Below are positions 10,573-22,783 of a stretch of DNA of 64,000 nt, in pieces. Numbering within the stretch: position 1 is the stretch's first letter; each line of letters begins with the position of its first letter. A program made the translations under genes and the position numbers. The notes under the pieces are model-generated. The model was given only the letters and a program-made list of their open reading frames with translations. It was not told the DNA's origin and ran no database searches. Source of the DNA: Septoria linicola (taxonomy: Eukaryota > Ascomycota > Dothideomycetes > Mycosphaerellales > Mycosphaerellaceae); assembly GCA_024114885.1 (NCBI GenBank), contig CP099425.1, positions 372,001 to 436,000 of the forward strand, given 5' to 3'.

Positions 10573-11278
10573 TAACCCTAAGGTTCTAGAATAAATATAC
10601 TAGTTTAATAACCTTACTATAGCTTAACCTATTTCTTCTATAGAAGACTATAGTACGTCGCGCTATAGTATATATACTATAGCACGTGCTATATACTATT
10701 ATAATACTAGTTAGTAGTAAGCGCTATACCTAGATCCGATCTTTAGAGCGGATTAAATTAGGTTAGCGAAGTAATACGAAGTACTAGCTTAATTAGTTAT
10801 TAAATAAGACTATCTAGTTATTCTCTCTCTATAATCTCCTAGGACCTAGACGATAAAGTACTCCTTTATACTTTACTATAGTACACGCTCTATATCGCTG
10901 TATTATATACTATCCGGACTCTATCTATATATAGCTAAGTTCCTTTCTATGTTCTTACTTATAGATTATTAGAACGAGTTCGCTATATAAGGATAGACTC
11001 GACTAGTTATATTTACTTCGTTAGGAGCTCGTTTATACTTCGTAATAATTATCTCGGCCTCGAGCCTCTACGTAAGAGCTAACTTATTATCTATAACTTA
11101 ACTTGTTATCTTATAGCCTAGCCTCTAATATCTTATATTAATAAGACGTTTCGTATAGTAGCCTATTACCGCGACTATATCTTTAACGTTACTAAGCATT
11201 TTCTCGACGTTAACTTTACGTCGTCTATATCGTAAGTAATATAATATCGGAAACGCGCTAGATCTAATACGGTATATC
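10573..11278. other. RIP-degraded sequence of unknown origin
   Basis: This is AT-rich, TpA-rich sequence without open frames, immediately left of the Copia element. Self-complementary runs such as CTATAGTATATATACTATAG are present. It is probably an older repeat, but I could not identify it. Confidence 0.5.
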
Positions 11279-11283
11279 GTAAC
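11279..11283 (+). repeat. target site duplication, left copy (RIP-altered)
   Basis: GTAAC directly precedes the 5' LTR; GCAAC at 15973-15977 directly follows the 3' LTR. They differ by one CpA-to-TpA change, so a five-base duplication hit by RIP on the left side explains both. Confidence 0.55.
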
Positions 11284-11405
11284 ACTTGATTAGTATAGAT
11301 GCCTTAGGCACTTTAGCGTACTAAGAATATCGACATATATTCGTAACTCGAGGTTTCCGTAGCTAGTTACTTCTTTATAATAATAATTAACTTATTATAT
11401 TAACT
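11284..11405 (+). repeat. 5' LTR (RIP-mutated)
   Basis: Same length as the 3' LTR at 15851-15972. Differences are nearly all CpA/TpG to TpA, for example CCTCAGG to CCTTAGG and TTCGCAAC to TTCGTAAC. Both ends read ACTTGAT...TAACT/CAACT, not the usual TG...CA. Confidence 0.8.
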
Positions 11406-14400
11406 AGTTATAAGCCCTCGTACTACCGCTCGTAAGAGTAGCGCTATCTAGTATAACTAAAAGACCTCTAGTAGGCGACTTAAAGACCTCTAGTAGGCGA
11501 TTTAAAAGACCTTTAATAAAGCGACTCGAAGACCCTCTAGGGTACTATATTAAGTACTATATCTACTAACACTATTCTCTCTATCGGCTTCAAGCTAAAG
11601 GGGTTAGAGAATTAGATCTAATAGGAAGATTTAATTAAATTAGCGCTCTAGGGCGTAAGACTACTCTATTATATTAACGGATTACGTACTAAACTACTCG
11701 TCTAAAATAAGAACGAGATATAAGAAGCCTTTAAAGACAGGGTAGATAAATAGGTCGTAAGAGACTAATAAGCACGCTTATATATACTTACGTAATACGC
11801 TAATTACGTCCGCGTTATACTTACTACTCTTAAAACCTTTAAGGAGGTTAGAGAGTAACTCTTGAAGACCTACGGTTAACAGGGTTTTATACGCGACTTT
11901 AGCGACTTCGAGGAGTTCCTAGAATACTACTTTAATAGTAAGGATATTAAGAAGTTTACTAACGAATTTAGGCGTAAGGTTAATAACCTAAAGGATACGA
12001 AGGCTACTATTATAGATATATTCGTAGCCTACTAGATAATTAGTTTACTTAGTTATTATCTACCTCTCGAGTTATTCTATTAGATATAGCGTGTATAGCT
12101 ACGTAATAAGAAGAAACTTATACTCGAGTCGGTTATCGCTACTACTAATAATAAATAGTTTGTATATACACGATTAGAGACTACTTTCAATACGGTAAAG
12201 TCTACGAAGCAGAATTTAGAGGGTACGAAGAAGTATAATAACTATAGCAAGATTAGCTATATCGTAGTAGACTACTATAAAGGCAAGATTCCTACCCTCT
12301 ACTACGATAACTATATTACGACGACTAGTTATATAATAGTAGAATGTCGTCGTAGTCTATAGAAGTAATAATAGAAGAAGTCTACTTAAGGATAGTCTAG
12401 AAGTAACTACTTATAACTTAATATAACTACGACTACGGACTCGTAGTATATGTTTATAGCTTTAACCGACATTGTCCTTAACGAGTTAATAGTATACGCT
12501 TTATAAGCCGTATTAAGCTCTAACGCTTAGGTAGTCGATTCTAGCGCAATAATATATATAACGTACGATAAATCGGTTATCGTTAATAGTACGCTATATA
12601 CTATCTATATTAAGATAGGTAATAGTTATCTTATAGCTACTACGCGCTACACGATTAAGCTACGTATTACTAGACAAAATATATAGTTTATAAACGCGTT
12701 ATTTGTACTAGGCCTCGTAGCTAACCTAATTTCTATAGAATAACTCTATAATAAGCGTTGTTATTACTTAACGGAGCTTTAGACGCTTTATATAAGAGGT
12801 AGGAACGGTAACATAGTTACTATTATACGCGTTATAAAGTAAGACGGCTTGCTATACTTATAGATTAATACGCTAGTTCAAATAGTACTTACTAACTTAC
12901 GTACTTAACCTAGAGTACCCTTAGTAATAGTAGACGAGTAGTACGACCGACTCGGTCACCCTTATTAATTAATACTCGACAAGATAGCTACTAACGGCCA
13001 AATCCAGGTTATAGGCATAGGTAAGACTACTAACTACTTACTATATCGCTAAGCACTCGCTTAACGCGTATATAGCCGCATTCTACGTAATAGACCGACT
13101 TAAATATATACTATTGTCTATATAGACGTAGTTACGGTATTAATACTAGCCTACGACGGCTCTAAGTATTATACTCTATTTATAGACGTAACTTTACTCT
13201 ACCGACACGTTTATACGTTACGCTTTAAGTTATCTATAGCGATATTCTTTAAGTAACACTATTAGTATGTCTAGACTTAACTTAACCTTAGTATTCTAAT
13301 CTACGTACTTAATAGAGAGCGCGAGTATAGTAGAAACGTGCTATTATAATAGGCTATAGATAACGGCATTTAACTACGTATTATAGTACTAAACTTATTA
13401 ACGTAGAATAGACGCGTAGAGGTAAGTAACTATATTGTTAGTATAAAGGCGCGTAAGCTTATACTTACTATACGACTCGTAAAGAAGTAGTAGCTAGAAG
13501 TAGTCTCTACTACGGTCTACCTACTTAATATTACTTACTTATAGACGCTTAATAATACGCTATACGCTATTATCGCCTCGTAAGCGGCTATATAGTAACA
13601 CAAGCCTAGACTTGATTATTTAAGAGCTTACGGTACTACGGCTATTATATACGACTATAATATAGCTCGAGGCGATAAGTTTAAAGCTCGTAGTAAGGTA
13701 GGTTAATTAGTAGGTTATTATAACTACTCTCTCTATCGTATACTTATTAGTAATCGTATTATACGTACTAAGGACGTTAAGTTTACCGACACTTTACTCG
13801 TTAATAAAGCTATTAACGATATAGAGGAATTTAGCGACTTCTTTCTTCTAAATATAATTAATTAAGTAAGCGATACTTAACTAGACGACTCTACGCTATA
13901 GGTAGATATCTGTGTTATTCTAGAGGCTCCTATATATAACGAGGAGCTACTAAACAACGATATTAAAGACATTATTAAAGACGTAATAGTCGCCTCTTAA
14001 TAACTCGAGGTCTAACTACTAGTACTACGCTACTCTAACTATACGAGACGACTACCCGCGTACGTTCGAGACCTATAGAATAGCTACATTACTAGTATAC
14101 TACACGAGGCTATCTACGCGTTTATAGCCTCCGTATAAGCTAGTAATAGTTAAGAAATCAAGATACCGTAGTCCTATAAGGTAGCTATATTATTACTATA
14201 GGTAAAGGAGTAGTATACCGTAGCGGTTAAAGAGATAAAGAGCTTAACAGATAATAATATATAGTAAGAAGTAGATAAACTAGTAGGTTATAACGTCCTA
14301 TAAGGACGCTAGGTATTCGCTATTAAGCGTAACGCTCAAGGTAACATTATACGCTATAAAGTACGCTAGGTTATACGTAGTTTTATATAACGTGAAGGTA

Positions 14401-15850
14401 TTAATTATAACGAGACCTACGCGCTAGTAGTTAAGCTAGTAATAGTCCGTATACTATTAATATAGATAGTAATAAAGGGTTTAGATTATTAGTAGTTTAA
14501 CGTAATTATAGCGTTTCTTAACGTACTAATTAATAAGCGTAATATCTATGTCCAAATACTGTATAGTTTTAAGATACGCGGCAAGGTCTACCTACTTAAG
14601 AGAGCGCTCTATAGACTTAAGTAATTACCGCTTCTCTAGTACTAAGAACTTAAGAAGTTTATAACTTCTATCGGCTTTATAGTAATTAGTACTAATATAT
14701 ACGTATTCTATAACGACGAGGTTACTATCGCTATTTACGTAGATAATATAATCGCTACGGGTATAACTAAGGCGCTTTATACTATAGCGGATTAACTTAG
14801 AGACCGCTTTAAGATCTACGAGCTTAGACTAGTATACTACTATCTCGGAATAAATATTGTCCGTAGCTCTAATACTATGTTTATTAGCTAGACTACCTAT
14901 ATAGACCGTCTTAGTAAGAAGTACTAGATTAAGGCTTCCTTACTACTATATATACTATTATAAGCGAGGCACGGACTCTATAAGGCTTCCGAGGGCTACT
15001 AAGCTACCGCTTTACTTTAGAAGTAATATTAAACAATTATTAGTAAGCTTCTATAGCTAGCTATAATTATAAGACTAGATATTACCTACTATATAGGCTA
15101 TCTCTCGCGCTATCTCGGAAACCCTACGCTAGAATACCTAGAGGTAGCTATACGCGTTATAAAGTACTTAGTCTATAATACCGGCTATAGTATTACGCTT
15201 AGCGGCGACGATAATAACGACAAGCTATTATACTACGTTAACGCGTCTTAGGCCGACGACGTAGATAATAGGCGATTAATAGAGGGTTTTATTTTTATAC
15301 TTAGTAACTTACTAATTCTCTAGAAGTCTAGTAGACAACTAATCGTTACTTGCTCTAGTACGGAAGCCGAATACGTCTAAATAGTACTCGCGACTAAAGA
15401 AGCTGTTATACTCGGTAATACTATAAAAGAGCTAGGATATAAGAGAGTATTTCTAATAACTATCTATAAAGATAACTAGCTAGTAATCGATATTACGCTA
15501 CGTAATAGTAGAGCCGCCGAAGCTCGTACTAAGTATATAGATATTAAGTTCTACTTTATTCGCGAGAAGTTAGTAGACGACACTATTACTATCTAGTAGA
15601 TTATAATAGAGTATTAGAAGGCAGATAGATTAACGAAGGCGCTTGACCGTAATAAGCACGAGCGCTTTACTTAATAGCTCGGACTAATAGACAGTATTTA
15701 AGACTTAGGAGTTAAGGAATTATAACGCTTCTAATTAGCCGAAGGGTTTGATACTAGATTAAGCGTTTCTAGTATACATAGTATAGACAAGGCAGTTTGG
15801 CTGTCTACTAATCACAGCACGAGTTAATCATGACAGTCGACATGGGGGTG

Positions 15851-15972
15851 ACTTGATTAGTATGGATGCCTCAGGCACTTTAGCGTGCCAAGAATGTCGA
15901 CACGCATTCGCAACTCGAGGTTTCCGTAGCTAGTTACTTCTTCACAATAACAATCAACTTATCACATCAACT
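15851..15972 (+). repeat. 3' LTR (unmutated)
   Basis: It starts ACTTGATTAG directly after the polypurine tract and ends CACATCAACT. It keeps CpA and TpG, so it serves as the ancestral reference for the two mutated LTRs in the window. Confidence 0.8.
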
Positions 15973-15977
15973 GCAAC
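15973..15977 (+). repeat. target site duplication, right copy
   Basis: GCAAC, matching GTAAC at 11279-11283 apart from one RIP-type change. Confidence 0.5.
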
Positions 15978-16338
15978 TGAAGTTATCAGGAGATTGATCA
16001 ATGAGAGTGCTGGCAAAGGTCATGCTACTAATACGATGGTACTCGTGTAATGTCTTCTTGTACCTCTCAAGCTGGCTCCTGCTTTGCTAAGCACCTCATG
16101 CATGCTGCAGGCGATTCGTAGCACTTGCAGCGGGTTTAAACGCCGTTACTGCGTTCGAAGCACAAAGTGTCGTCACGATCACATGTTGACGACGCGAACA
16201 TAACACACGATGACACCGAAACACCAATCAGAAGAGCTCGGTTTGTCCTGCATATCGATAGCTAAGATCACTGCTTCACTCCGCTGAAGCGTCTGTCGCA
16301 CCTTTTATTTTCTTCGTCTCTCCTCGCAACCCCCAAGA
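15978..16338. other. intergenic, upstream region of the Rieske oxidoreductase
   Basis: Normal base composition and no coding frame. It presumably holds the promoter and 5' UTR of the gene at 16339. Confidence 0.5.
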
Positions 16339-18395
16339 ATGTTCCTCCTGCGTTCCTCTTTTCGCTCACGTTCAGGTCTGTCTAGCTATCTCATTCAAGC
16401 CCGCGCCGCATCAACGTGCATGCCAAAGCCGAGAATACAGCTGCCAGCGATAGTTCAGCGTCAGAAGTCAGGTCAAGCCGAAGTCGTCCTCCCAACACGC
16501 CGAACCATGGCCACCCAAGCTGCTGGCTTCGAGCACCCACCTTAGCCCAAGGCCGACTACTTCAATGCCACGTCCCCGGCCACCAAGTCTGTTTGAGTAC
16601 ACACCGACCCTTACAGCAACAGACCACAATTTCCAAAGCTGGATAAGGATCTGGAAACAGATGTCGTAGTCGTTGGCTCTGGAATCTCTGGTATTCAGGC
16701 GGCCTACGACCTTGTCACACGTAGCTACAATGTGGTCATGCTCGAGGCTCGTGATGTCCTAAGTGGTGAGACCGGCAGAACGACTGGCCACTTAGCGAGC
16801 GCTCTTGACGATGGCTACGCCAACATAGTCGTCAAGCACGGCAAAGCAGGCGCTGAGATCGCAGCTAGAAGCCATGATTGGGCCATCGAGCGGGTCGGAG
16901 AGATTGCCCAGAAGCATCAGATCGACTGCGAGTACCGCAAGCTACGAGGTATTCAGGTCAGTCAATACGACATAAGCAAGTATCCCAAAGAGCACCAGCA
17001 AGAAATCGATGAGCTGAAGGAAGAGGTAGCAAAAGCAAAAGGCTGTGGCCTGGATGTCACATTTCAGGAAGGCTACAAAGTGAAAGGCTGGGATGGCGAG
17101 CCAGATCAGCGCGATGCTGCCATCTTCAACAATCAAGCTACATTCCATCCTACAAAGTATCTGAATGCACTCTTGAAGTGGCTCGACAAGCAGCCAAACT
17201 TCAAATGTTACACGCACACTCGTGTTTCTGACACGCAGGAGAAGGAATTTGGTATCGGACCAATCGGTAACAAGCACTCTGTCGAAGTCAAGACATATGA
17301 AGGTCACACTGTCACGGCCAAGAACGTGGTTATGGCTACCTGTGTTCCGCTCCAGAAGCTCAGCGTCATTGCTGAGATGGAGTACATGAGGACGTACGCT
17401 CTGGCTATCAAGGTGCCAAAGGTGTGTCAAGCGTGTTGTTATTGTGCGTTAATGGTCACTGACATCACTCAGAACTACATCGAGGATGTGCTGTTGTATG
17501 ATGAAGCAGAAGCATACAAGTACGTTCGTTTCACTGAAGCAGATGCCGAGAACGACTATCTTGTCATCGGCGGCTGTGATCACAAGGTCGGACAGGAAGA
17601 GCCAACAGGTAAGTCATGCTGGCAAACTCCAAACCACGCTGCTCTGTTCTATATTGCTAACACAGTAACACTGGCCAGGTCGCTTCCAAGAGCTCGAAAC
17701 TTGGGTGCGAGAGCGCTTCACCAAAGCTGGATCAGTCGACTATGCCTGGTCCGGCCAGGTCTTCGAACCAATGGACTACGTGGCATTCATCGGACGTGAT
17801 CCAGGCACACAACACACCTGGATCATCACAGGAGACTCTGGCAACGGCCTGACGCACGGCGTGATTGCTGGCGAGATTCTTGCTGCTGAGATTGAAGGCA
17901 AAGGTGAGACATTGCTTTCATCTCGCATCAATTGCTGTACTGACTGATGCTTTCCCTCCAGGACACCCATGGTCCGCGCTCTACAAACCAGACCGCGTCG
18001 TCTCTCTCCTCAAACAAGCCAAAGAGATCATATCCCACGATGTCCAGATCAACTCGCAATACAAGCGTTTCCTCCAAACCGACATCGAAGACATCGCGGA
18101 CCTGCCCAATGGCGAAGGAGGCGTGTTGAACGCCGGTCTGAAGGCTCCGCTGGCAGTGTACAAAGAGGACGATGGGACTGTGCACAAGTTTTCGGCGCTT
18201 TGTCCTCATATGCACGGTGTAGTGTGCTGGAATAGGACCGAGAAGAGTTGGGATTGTCCAATTCATGGCTCGAGGTTTAGTAAGGACGGTATCAATGTGA
18301 TGGGGCCGGCGAAGGCGAATATGGCGCCTGCGGATGCGGAGACGAAGAAGTTTTTGTTTGGCACTGGGAAGGCGGGAGAAAAGACGAGTACGTGA
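16339..18395 (+). pseudogene. FAD-dependent oxidoreductase with C-terminal Rieske domain, two in-frame stops
   Basis: Exons 16339-17421, 17473-17608, 17679-17903 and 17962-18395 join in frame to 626 codons. The N-terminus (MFLLRSSFRSRSG) could be a mitochondrial presequence. A DAO-type Rossmann motif (VVVVGSGISGIQAA) starts near codon 112. The C-terminal Rieske [2Fe-2S] domain has both ligand pairs, CPHMHG and CPIHGSRF. The frame is interrupted by TAG at 16543-16545 and TGA at 16594-16596. The region around them (DYFNATSP, HTDPYSNRP) still resembles the family. A start after the stops would lose the FAD motif. An alternative is an unrecognised 5' intron that removes both stops. The copy lies about 370 bp from the retrotransposon. 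Confidence 0.75.
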
Positions 18396-18641
18396 GGCTA
18401 GTTACGAATTGTGGCTTGCCCAATCGAGTCTGTTCGAAGAAGCCAGTTCTTGGCGCTGACAAGCAGACCTGTTGATCTAGTAGCGAAGCACTGTATGACC
18501 GCCCGACTCATAGTTCCAGGGCTGAGCGGATAACATCAGGATCGTGGCATGAACACGCTATTGACCGACAACCGTCATCGCGTCAAAGTACTTCTCCTTC
18601 CCAATGTGAAAATCACGCATTCCTTCCTTGACTTCGTAATA

Positions 18642-19717
18642 CTAGGTTGCATGGACAAGGAGCTCTCGCATTCGGTCGTCGAACGGAATCGTATAACTTC
18701 CCTCTCCCTGCCAACCGCCTATCATACGCAGCCTCAATTCCTGAAGATTGGAACAGGATTTTCGAAGCTGGTCAAAAATCCCGTGCCAGGATGGGTTGTC
18801 CACTGTGATCAAGTCCAAGTCCAATGTGTGGAGATTAGAGCCACTGTCTCTGATGAGCTTGATGAGACTATGTTCACATACATCAGCCTGGAGTATATCC
18901 AGACTCCGCAGATGATAGAAAGGTTGAAGAAGTAGTGCATCTGCGAGTCGCTTGGGGTCCCTGAAACCGTCTGCACGAAGGCGAAGATGAAGCAGCCTGG
19001 TGGTAGATGTAAGTAATGCCCTAAGGACATTGCAATTCCCAATGGACTGAGACTTGTGCTCCTTTTTGTGAAGGTACAGATCAATCGTTTCAACGTCGTG
19101 TAAGCTTGGGACAGCAACCTGGAACTGCTGTTCTAGATCGATGTTGTAACGATCATCCAGCTCGATGGAGCTTAGACAATACTGCGCATCCGAGACAACT
19201 GCGTGATAGAGGTCGTGATAATTCCTCCGTACATGCTGTGGAGGGGATATATCGGCCAAGGCTACAGCGCAGACGCAGTATTTCGTCAATACAAGTGAAA
19301 CCGCACAATGTCCTGTTGCACCAGGATCCTCGCTATGAGAGGCCTGTCCACGAAGTTGCAGTGGCGATGATACGTTTCGTCGTAGAGGGTTTCCAGTGCG
19401 TCCTTCTGCGCGGGCTCACGTTTGACCATCTTTGGGGCAGCAACGTGCATCTTTGTCCAATCTGGCGAATGTGGATTGAGGGTCAAAGTGAGCGTGCGCA
19501 TTCGACTCGACAGAGAAGGCTGTGACACCAGAGCCTCCAGGTTGCGAAGAGACACCATGTTTAGGACGAAACATTCTCGATCCGAAAGCCATGTGTCTGC
19601 GAAGACATCGAAGGTCTTCTTCTCGATGAGCTTGCAGGTGCGTCGCAAGTTAAGGATATCGTTTGTCTCGGTGAGTCCAGCGATGCGTTGCAGTAGCTCA
19701 GTCGGCACGATGTCCAT
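18642..19717 (-). pseudogene. F-box protein gene with internal frameshift
   Basis: The first frame (19717 to about 19320) begins MDIVPTELLQRIAGL, an F-box-like segment, and follows the paralogue at 20420-21715 residue by residue (VFADTWLSDRECFVL against VFADTFLSSRDCFVL). Near 19310-19330 homology moves to another frame, where ATGHCAVSLVLTKYC matches TTGSCTLVLDLTSYR of the paralogue. It then continues through YHDLYHAVV to a stop at 18642. The second frame has no ATG of its own at that point. A small deletion of the wrong length is the simplest explanation. F-box proteins are substrate adaptors of SCF ubiquitin ligases. Confidence 0.75.
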
Positions 19718-20419
19718 GGTTGGAGATGGTTGGAGATGGTTGGGGAGTAGGGAGAGAAGTCATCGTGGCCAGTTGAAATTCGACGCGTGAGTGTCGTTGG
19801 ATGTCGAACCCGCGATTCGCGCTGTTTAAGTACTTCGGGGCATTATGATCATGGGTAGCCCCACGCTTTTCGTGGGTGCAACAGCAGTAGAATTGTTCCA
19901 GGGTCATGGTTACACAACGTGATGCGCAGTTGCTCCATTGGCGAAGAAGGCCCACCTTTGGCTCCGGGCAATTGCGATGAGATCTTGAAGCAAATGCAGC
20001 GCAAATGGAAAAATGGGACTGGATTGAAGATACCTCTCACTTCTGTTTCGAGAGGCACGGGCGTTGACCGGGGTAAGGCGTGCCGCAAAAGGCTGAACGT
20101 TGCATCGTGGTATGTATTGCCCGTGTTGTGAAGACTGTGATCTCTAAGATTCTCGCGTTAAATACAGATAGGTAACATCTGCAGATGCCCGAAATTGTAG
20201 CTCAGGCTACTCGTGGCTCTCGAGCTGAAGCCGTTGGTCGTTCGATGAGACTTCAGCAAGGGAGCTTGTTCCCTCTGCCCAGAACAGGCTGTAACAGATG
20301 CCCAAAAGTGTGCAACATGACAGCATCAGCCTCATTGTAGCTGGCAGAGGCATGATCGAAGGCGACCTAATGTCGTGGCCCAGTACAATGACACGCCTTC
20401 CAAGCCCGCAGCATGCCAT
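19718..20419. other. intergenic, no gene seen
   Basis: Upstream of the broken F-box gene and downstream of its paralogue. A short tandem of TGGAGATGGT occurs near 19720-19745. No supported open frame. Confidence 0.5.
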
Positions 20420-21715
20420 TCAGCAGAAAAGTGGTCCAACGTAGTTGCAACCCTGATACGCCAATAACGCAAGCGTGTTATGAACAGACGTCGGAGTCTT
20501 GACTACCATAGCGTCATGCATCGCCTCGCTGTACTCCCCTTGATGCCCCTCGGTTAGAAACTCATATTCGCAAGATTCCCACATGACTTCAGTCAAGGCG
20601 CTTCTCCGACGTGCACCGAACATCAGCTGAAATCCACCATGAACAGCGCTAGCCGAGACTTGTCGTAGCCGAAGATGGTCCAATCGATGACATGTGCTGC
20701 GAAGCTGTAAGAAGATGTTCTGCCACGATGTAGAGTTCAGTAGAACGTCCTCAAAATTGAGCTGGGCGATCGTAGGAGCGCAATAGCTCAAGACTGTGGA
20801 GAGCGTACGCTCAAATAGATTGACTCCGAACAGGTTGAGGGTCTGCAGGTGCACAAGAGGTCGAACGAGTAAAACCGTCGCAAAATTGACCATGTCGGCC
20901 TGCAGAGTCTGTTGAGAGTACCGCATAATTGCAGTGCTCATATCGGTGAGTTCGAGGTATTGTAGCTTTGCAGTAGAGCGGAGCAACTCTTGACAAGCTC
21001 CAAAGTTCCTCGTGCACGGAAGGACGTAGGGGCGACGAGCGCTGTCCTCGCAGAACCCGGTGCGCAGACAGAGGGACAAACCAGACAGGCTCTGCAAACT
21101 CGGCAATTCAGTTGTCCTTGCGGTGGCAACTTCCACGCCCAGATGATCGTCCATCTCGATGAACTCGATCTCGTGACCGGCCTCGTAGACAACGGCGTGG
21201 TAAAGGTCGTGATAGACTGTCTCGACCATCCGCGGTCCAGCGCGCATACAGCCTCGGTAGCTTGTAAGATCGAGCACAAGTGTGCAGCTACCAGTGGTCT
21301 TCAAAGTCCTCAAGATGGACACAACAAGCGGCTTGTCCATAAAGTTGTAGTAACGTTCGTACATGCGGTCACAGAGGAGTTCAAACTCGTCTAATTGGTC
21401 CATGCAGTGATCTTGATCTTTGCGGGCAGCCAGTTGTATCATGGACGGCTCGACTGGCAGAGGGTGAACCGTCAAGGTCAGCGAGCGCAACCTGCGGACC
21501 ATGGATGGGCTTGAAACAATGGCCTTGAGATTGCGAAGTCGCTTAGGGTCGAGCACGAAACAGTCCCTCGAGGACAAGAAGGTATCTGCAAAGACATTGA
21601 AGACTTTGCTGTCCACTGTTCTGCTCGTTTGGCGCAAAGCCAATATGTCGCCTTCGTTGATGAATCTCGCAATGTGCTCAAGCATCTCGGTTGAAAGGGT
21701 TGAAAGAGAGTCCAT
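20420..21715 (-). CDS. F-box domain protein
   Basis: A single exon of 431 residues starting MDSLSTLSTEMLEHIARF; an open frame continues upstream to 21889 but the F-box begins here. Residues 1-45 form the F-box (EMLEHIARFINEGDILALRQTSR). The rest is leucine-rich with spaced LxxL segments resembling degenerate LRRs (LQTLNLFGVNLFERTL, LDHLRLRQVSA). It is the intact tandem paralogue of the gene at 18642-19717. It probably recruits a substrate to an SCF ubiquitin ligase; the target is unknown. Confidence 0.8.
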   Translation of the reverse strand: MDSLSTLSTEMLEHIARFINEGDILALRQTSRTVDSKVFNVFADTFLSSRDCFVLDPKRLRNLKAIVSSPSMVRRLRSLTLTVHPLPVEPSMIQLAARKDQDHCMDQLDEFELLCDRMYERYYNFMDKPLVVSILRTLKTTGSCTLVLDLTSYRGCMRAGPRMVETVYHDLYHAVVYEAGHEIEFIEMDDHLGVEVATARTTELPSLQSLSGLSLCLRTGFCEDSARRPYVLPCTRNFGACQELLRSTAKLQYLELTDMSTAIMRYSQQTLQADMVNFATVLLVRPLVHLQTLNLFGVNLFERTLSTVLSYCAPTIAQLNFEDVLLNSTSWQNIFLQLRSTCHRLDHLRLRQVSASAVHGGFQLMFGARRRSALTEVMWESCEYEFLTEGHQGEYSEAMHDAMVVKTPTSVHNTLALLAYQGCNYVGPLFC

Positions 21716-22783
21716 CTTGCTGTGTGTGCAAAAGATCGTAGTGAATTGGGTCAAGTTGTTTTGTGATGATACAGTCCAGAACGAGAGCATGAGCGACGAC
21801 TTTGTAGTCCTCGCTGAGTCCTGAGCGTCCGTCGAGCAGCGCATCATATTGAAGCCATCGTGATTATGCCCAAGCCAGGGACCTGACATCGACTAATGAT
21901 GTTGGTGTAGATGCAGCTGCCCGCATTCCTGAAGCGTAGCTGGTCGTATACAGTGTCAGTATGTTGGCGCTCATGCAGGTTGTCGTCCATACAAGCATCC
22001 TATCAACAACATGTTGGGGAGATCATTAAACCGCTCGGGTAGTGAAGTTGATTCGGTTTCACCAACACGATCCGCCATTTGCAGCTACAATTCGAAGTCC
22101 GCGGGATGTATCGCAGCAATGCGATCTGTCGCAAATGCTACAGTACTCGCTCTGATCATTGCCCAAAGGGAAACCTTGGTAATGACAGCCTCGCTCACTC
22201 GTGCCTGCCTGCGACCTCGAGAACGCGGTGTGTTGTCTTCGTCTGCGCCAATGCTGTGCAACCAGAAGCGCATGGAAGTCTCAACCGGCGTGACATCCGC
22301 TCATCGCGCTGTTCGGACAGAGGGCCCTCACTGCTATGATAGGCTGATAGGTCCATTGCATGTGGTGCCGCAGTCACATAGACAAATTGTTGATGGAGTT
22401 CCTGGTTATGGTCGCCGAACTTCTGTGTTCCTTGATGCCTGATCCACGGTTGTCTCGATCTGGTAAGCCGCTTCGCGAGAAAAGATCTGATCATGCAGGC
22501 AGGGTTCTGACATCGTTGCAACGAGATGTCGGATGCAGGTACTGGCATCCTTGCGCTGCGTTGCGTAATGAGCATTGCATGTCAGCGCTGTGTAGCATAC
22601 AAAGCGGCTTTTCCTCGAGCCCCACATCACACGGGATGACCTGTGTTACGTCCGTTCAAGCACGAATGAAGAAAGAACTCTCGATTCTACGCATTCGAGG
22701 TGCTTCACCATACCTCCCCTTCTGCTAGACAGGGAGAGCAGGCTTGGTTAAGAACTGCGCTGCATAGCGAACGACTGGTTGGA
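21716..22783. other. intergenic, no gene seen
   Basis: 1.07 kb between the F-box gene start and the deacetylase gene end. Overlapping short frames on both strands lack domains, signal peptides or consistent splice joins. Confidence 0.4.

Larger units (their letters stand above)
11284..15972 (+). mobile_element. full-length Copia-type LTR retrotransposon, inactivated by RIP
   Basis: The element has 122-bp LTRs and 4.4 kb of internal sequence. Stop-riddled translations still show Copia order: a gag-pre-integrase RLGHP motif near 12945, a reverse transcriptase motif near 14731-14750 reading IYVDN (from YVDD by a G-to-A change) with YYLGIN downstream, and RNase H SSTEAEY near 15350-15380. The polypurine tract CATGGGGGTG directly precedes the 3' LTR. 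Integrase before reverse transcriptase is the Copia order. RIP covers the 5' LTR and interior to about 15770; the last 80 internal bases and 3' LTR are clean. Confidence 0.9.

Noticed and set aside
19795..19830. B-box-like TCGAACCC sequence, possible tRNA
   Set aside because: No A box or cloverleaf arms could be formed around it on either strand.
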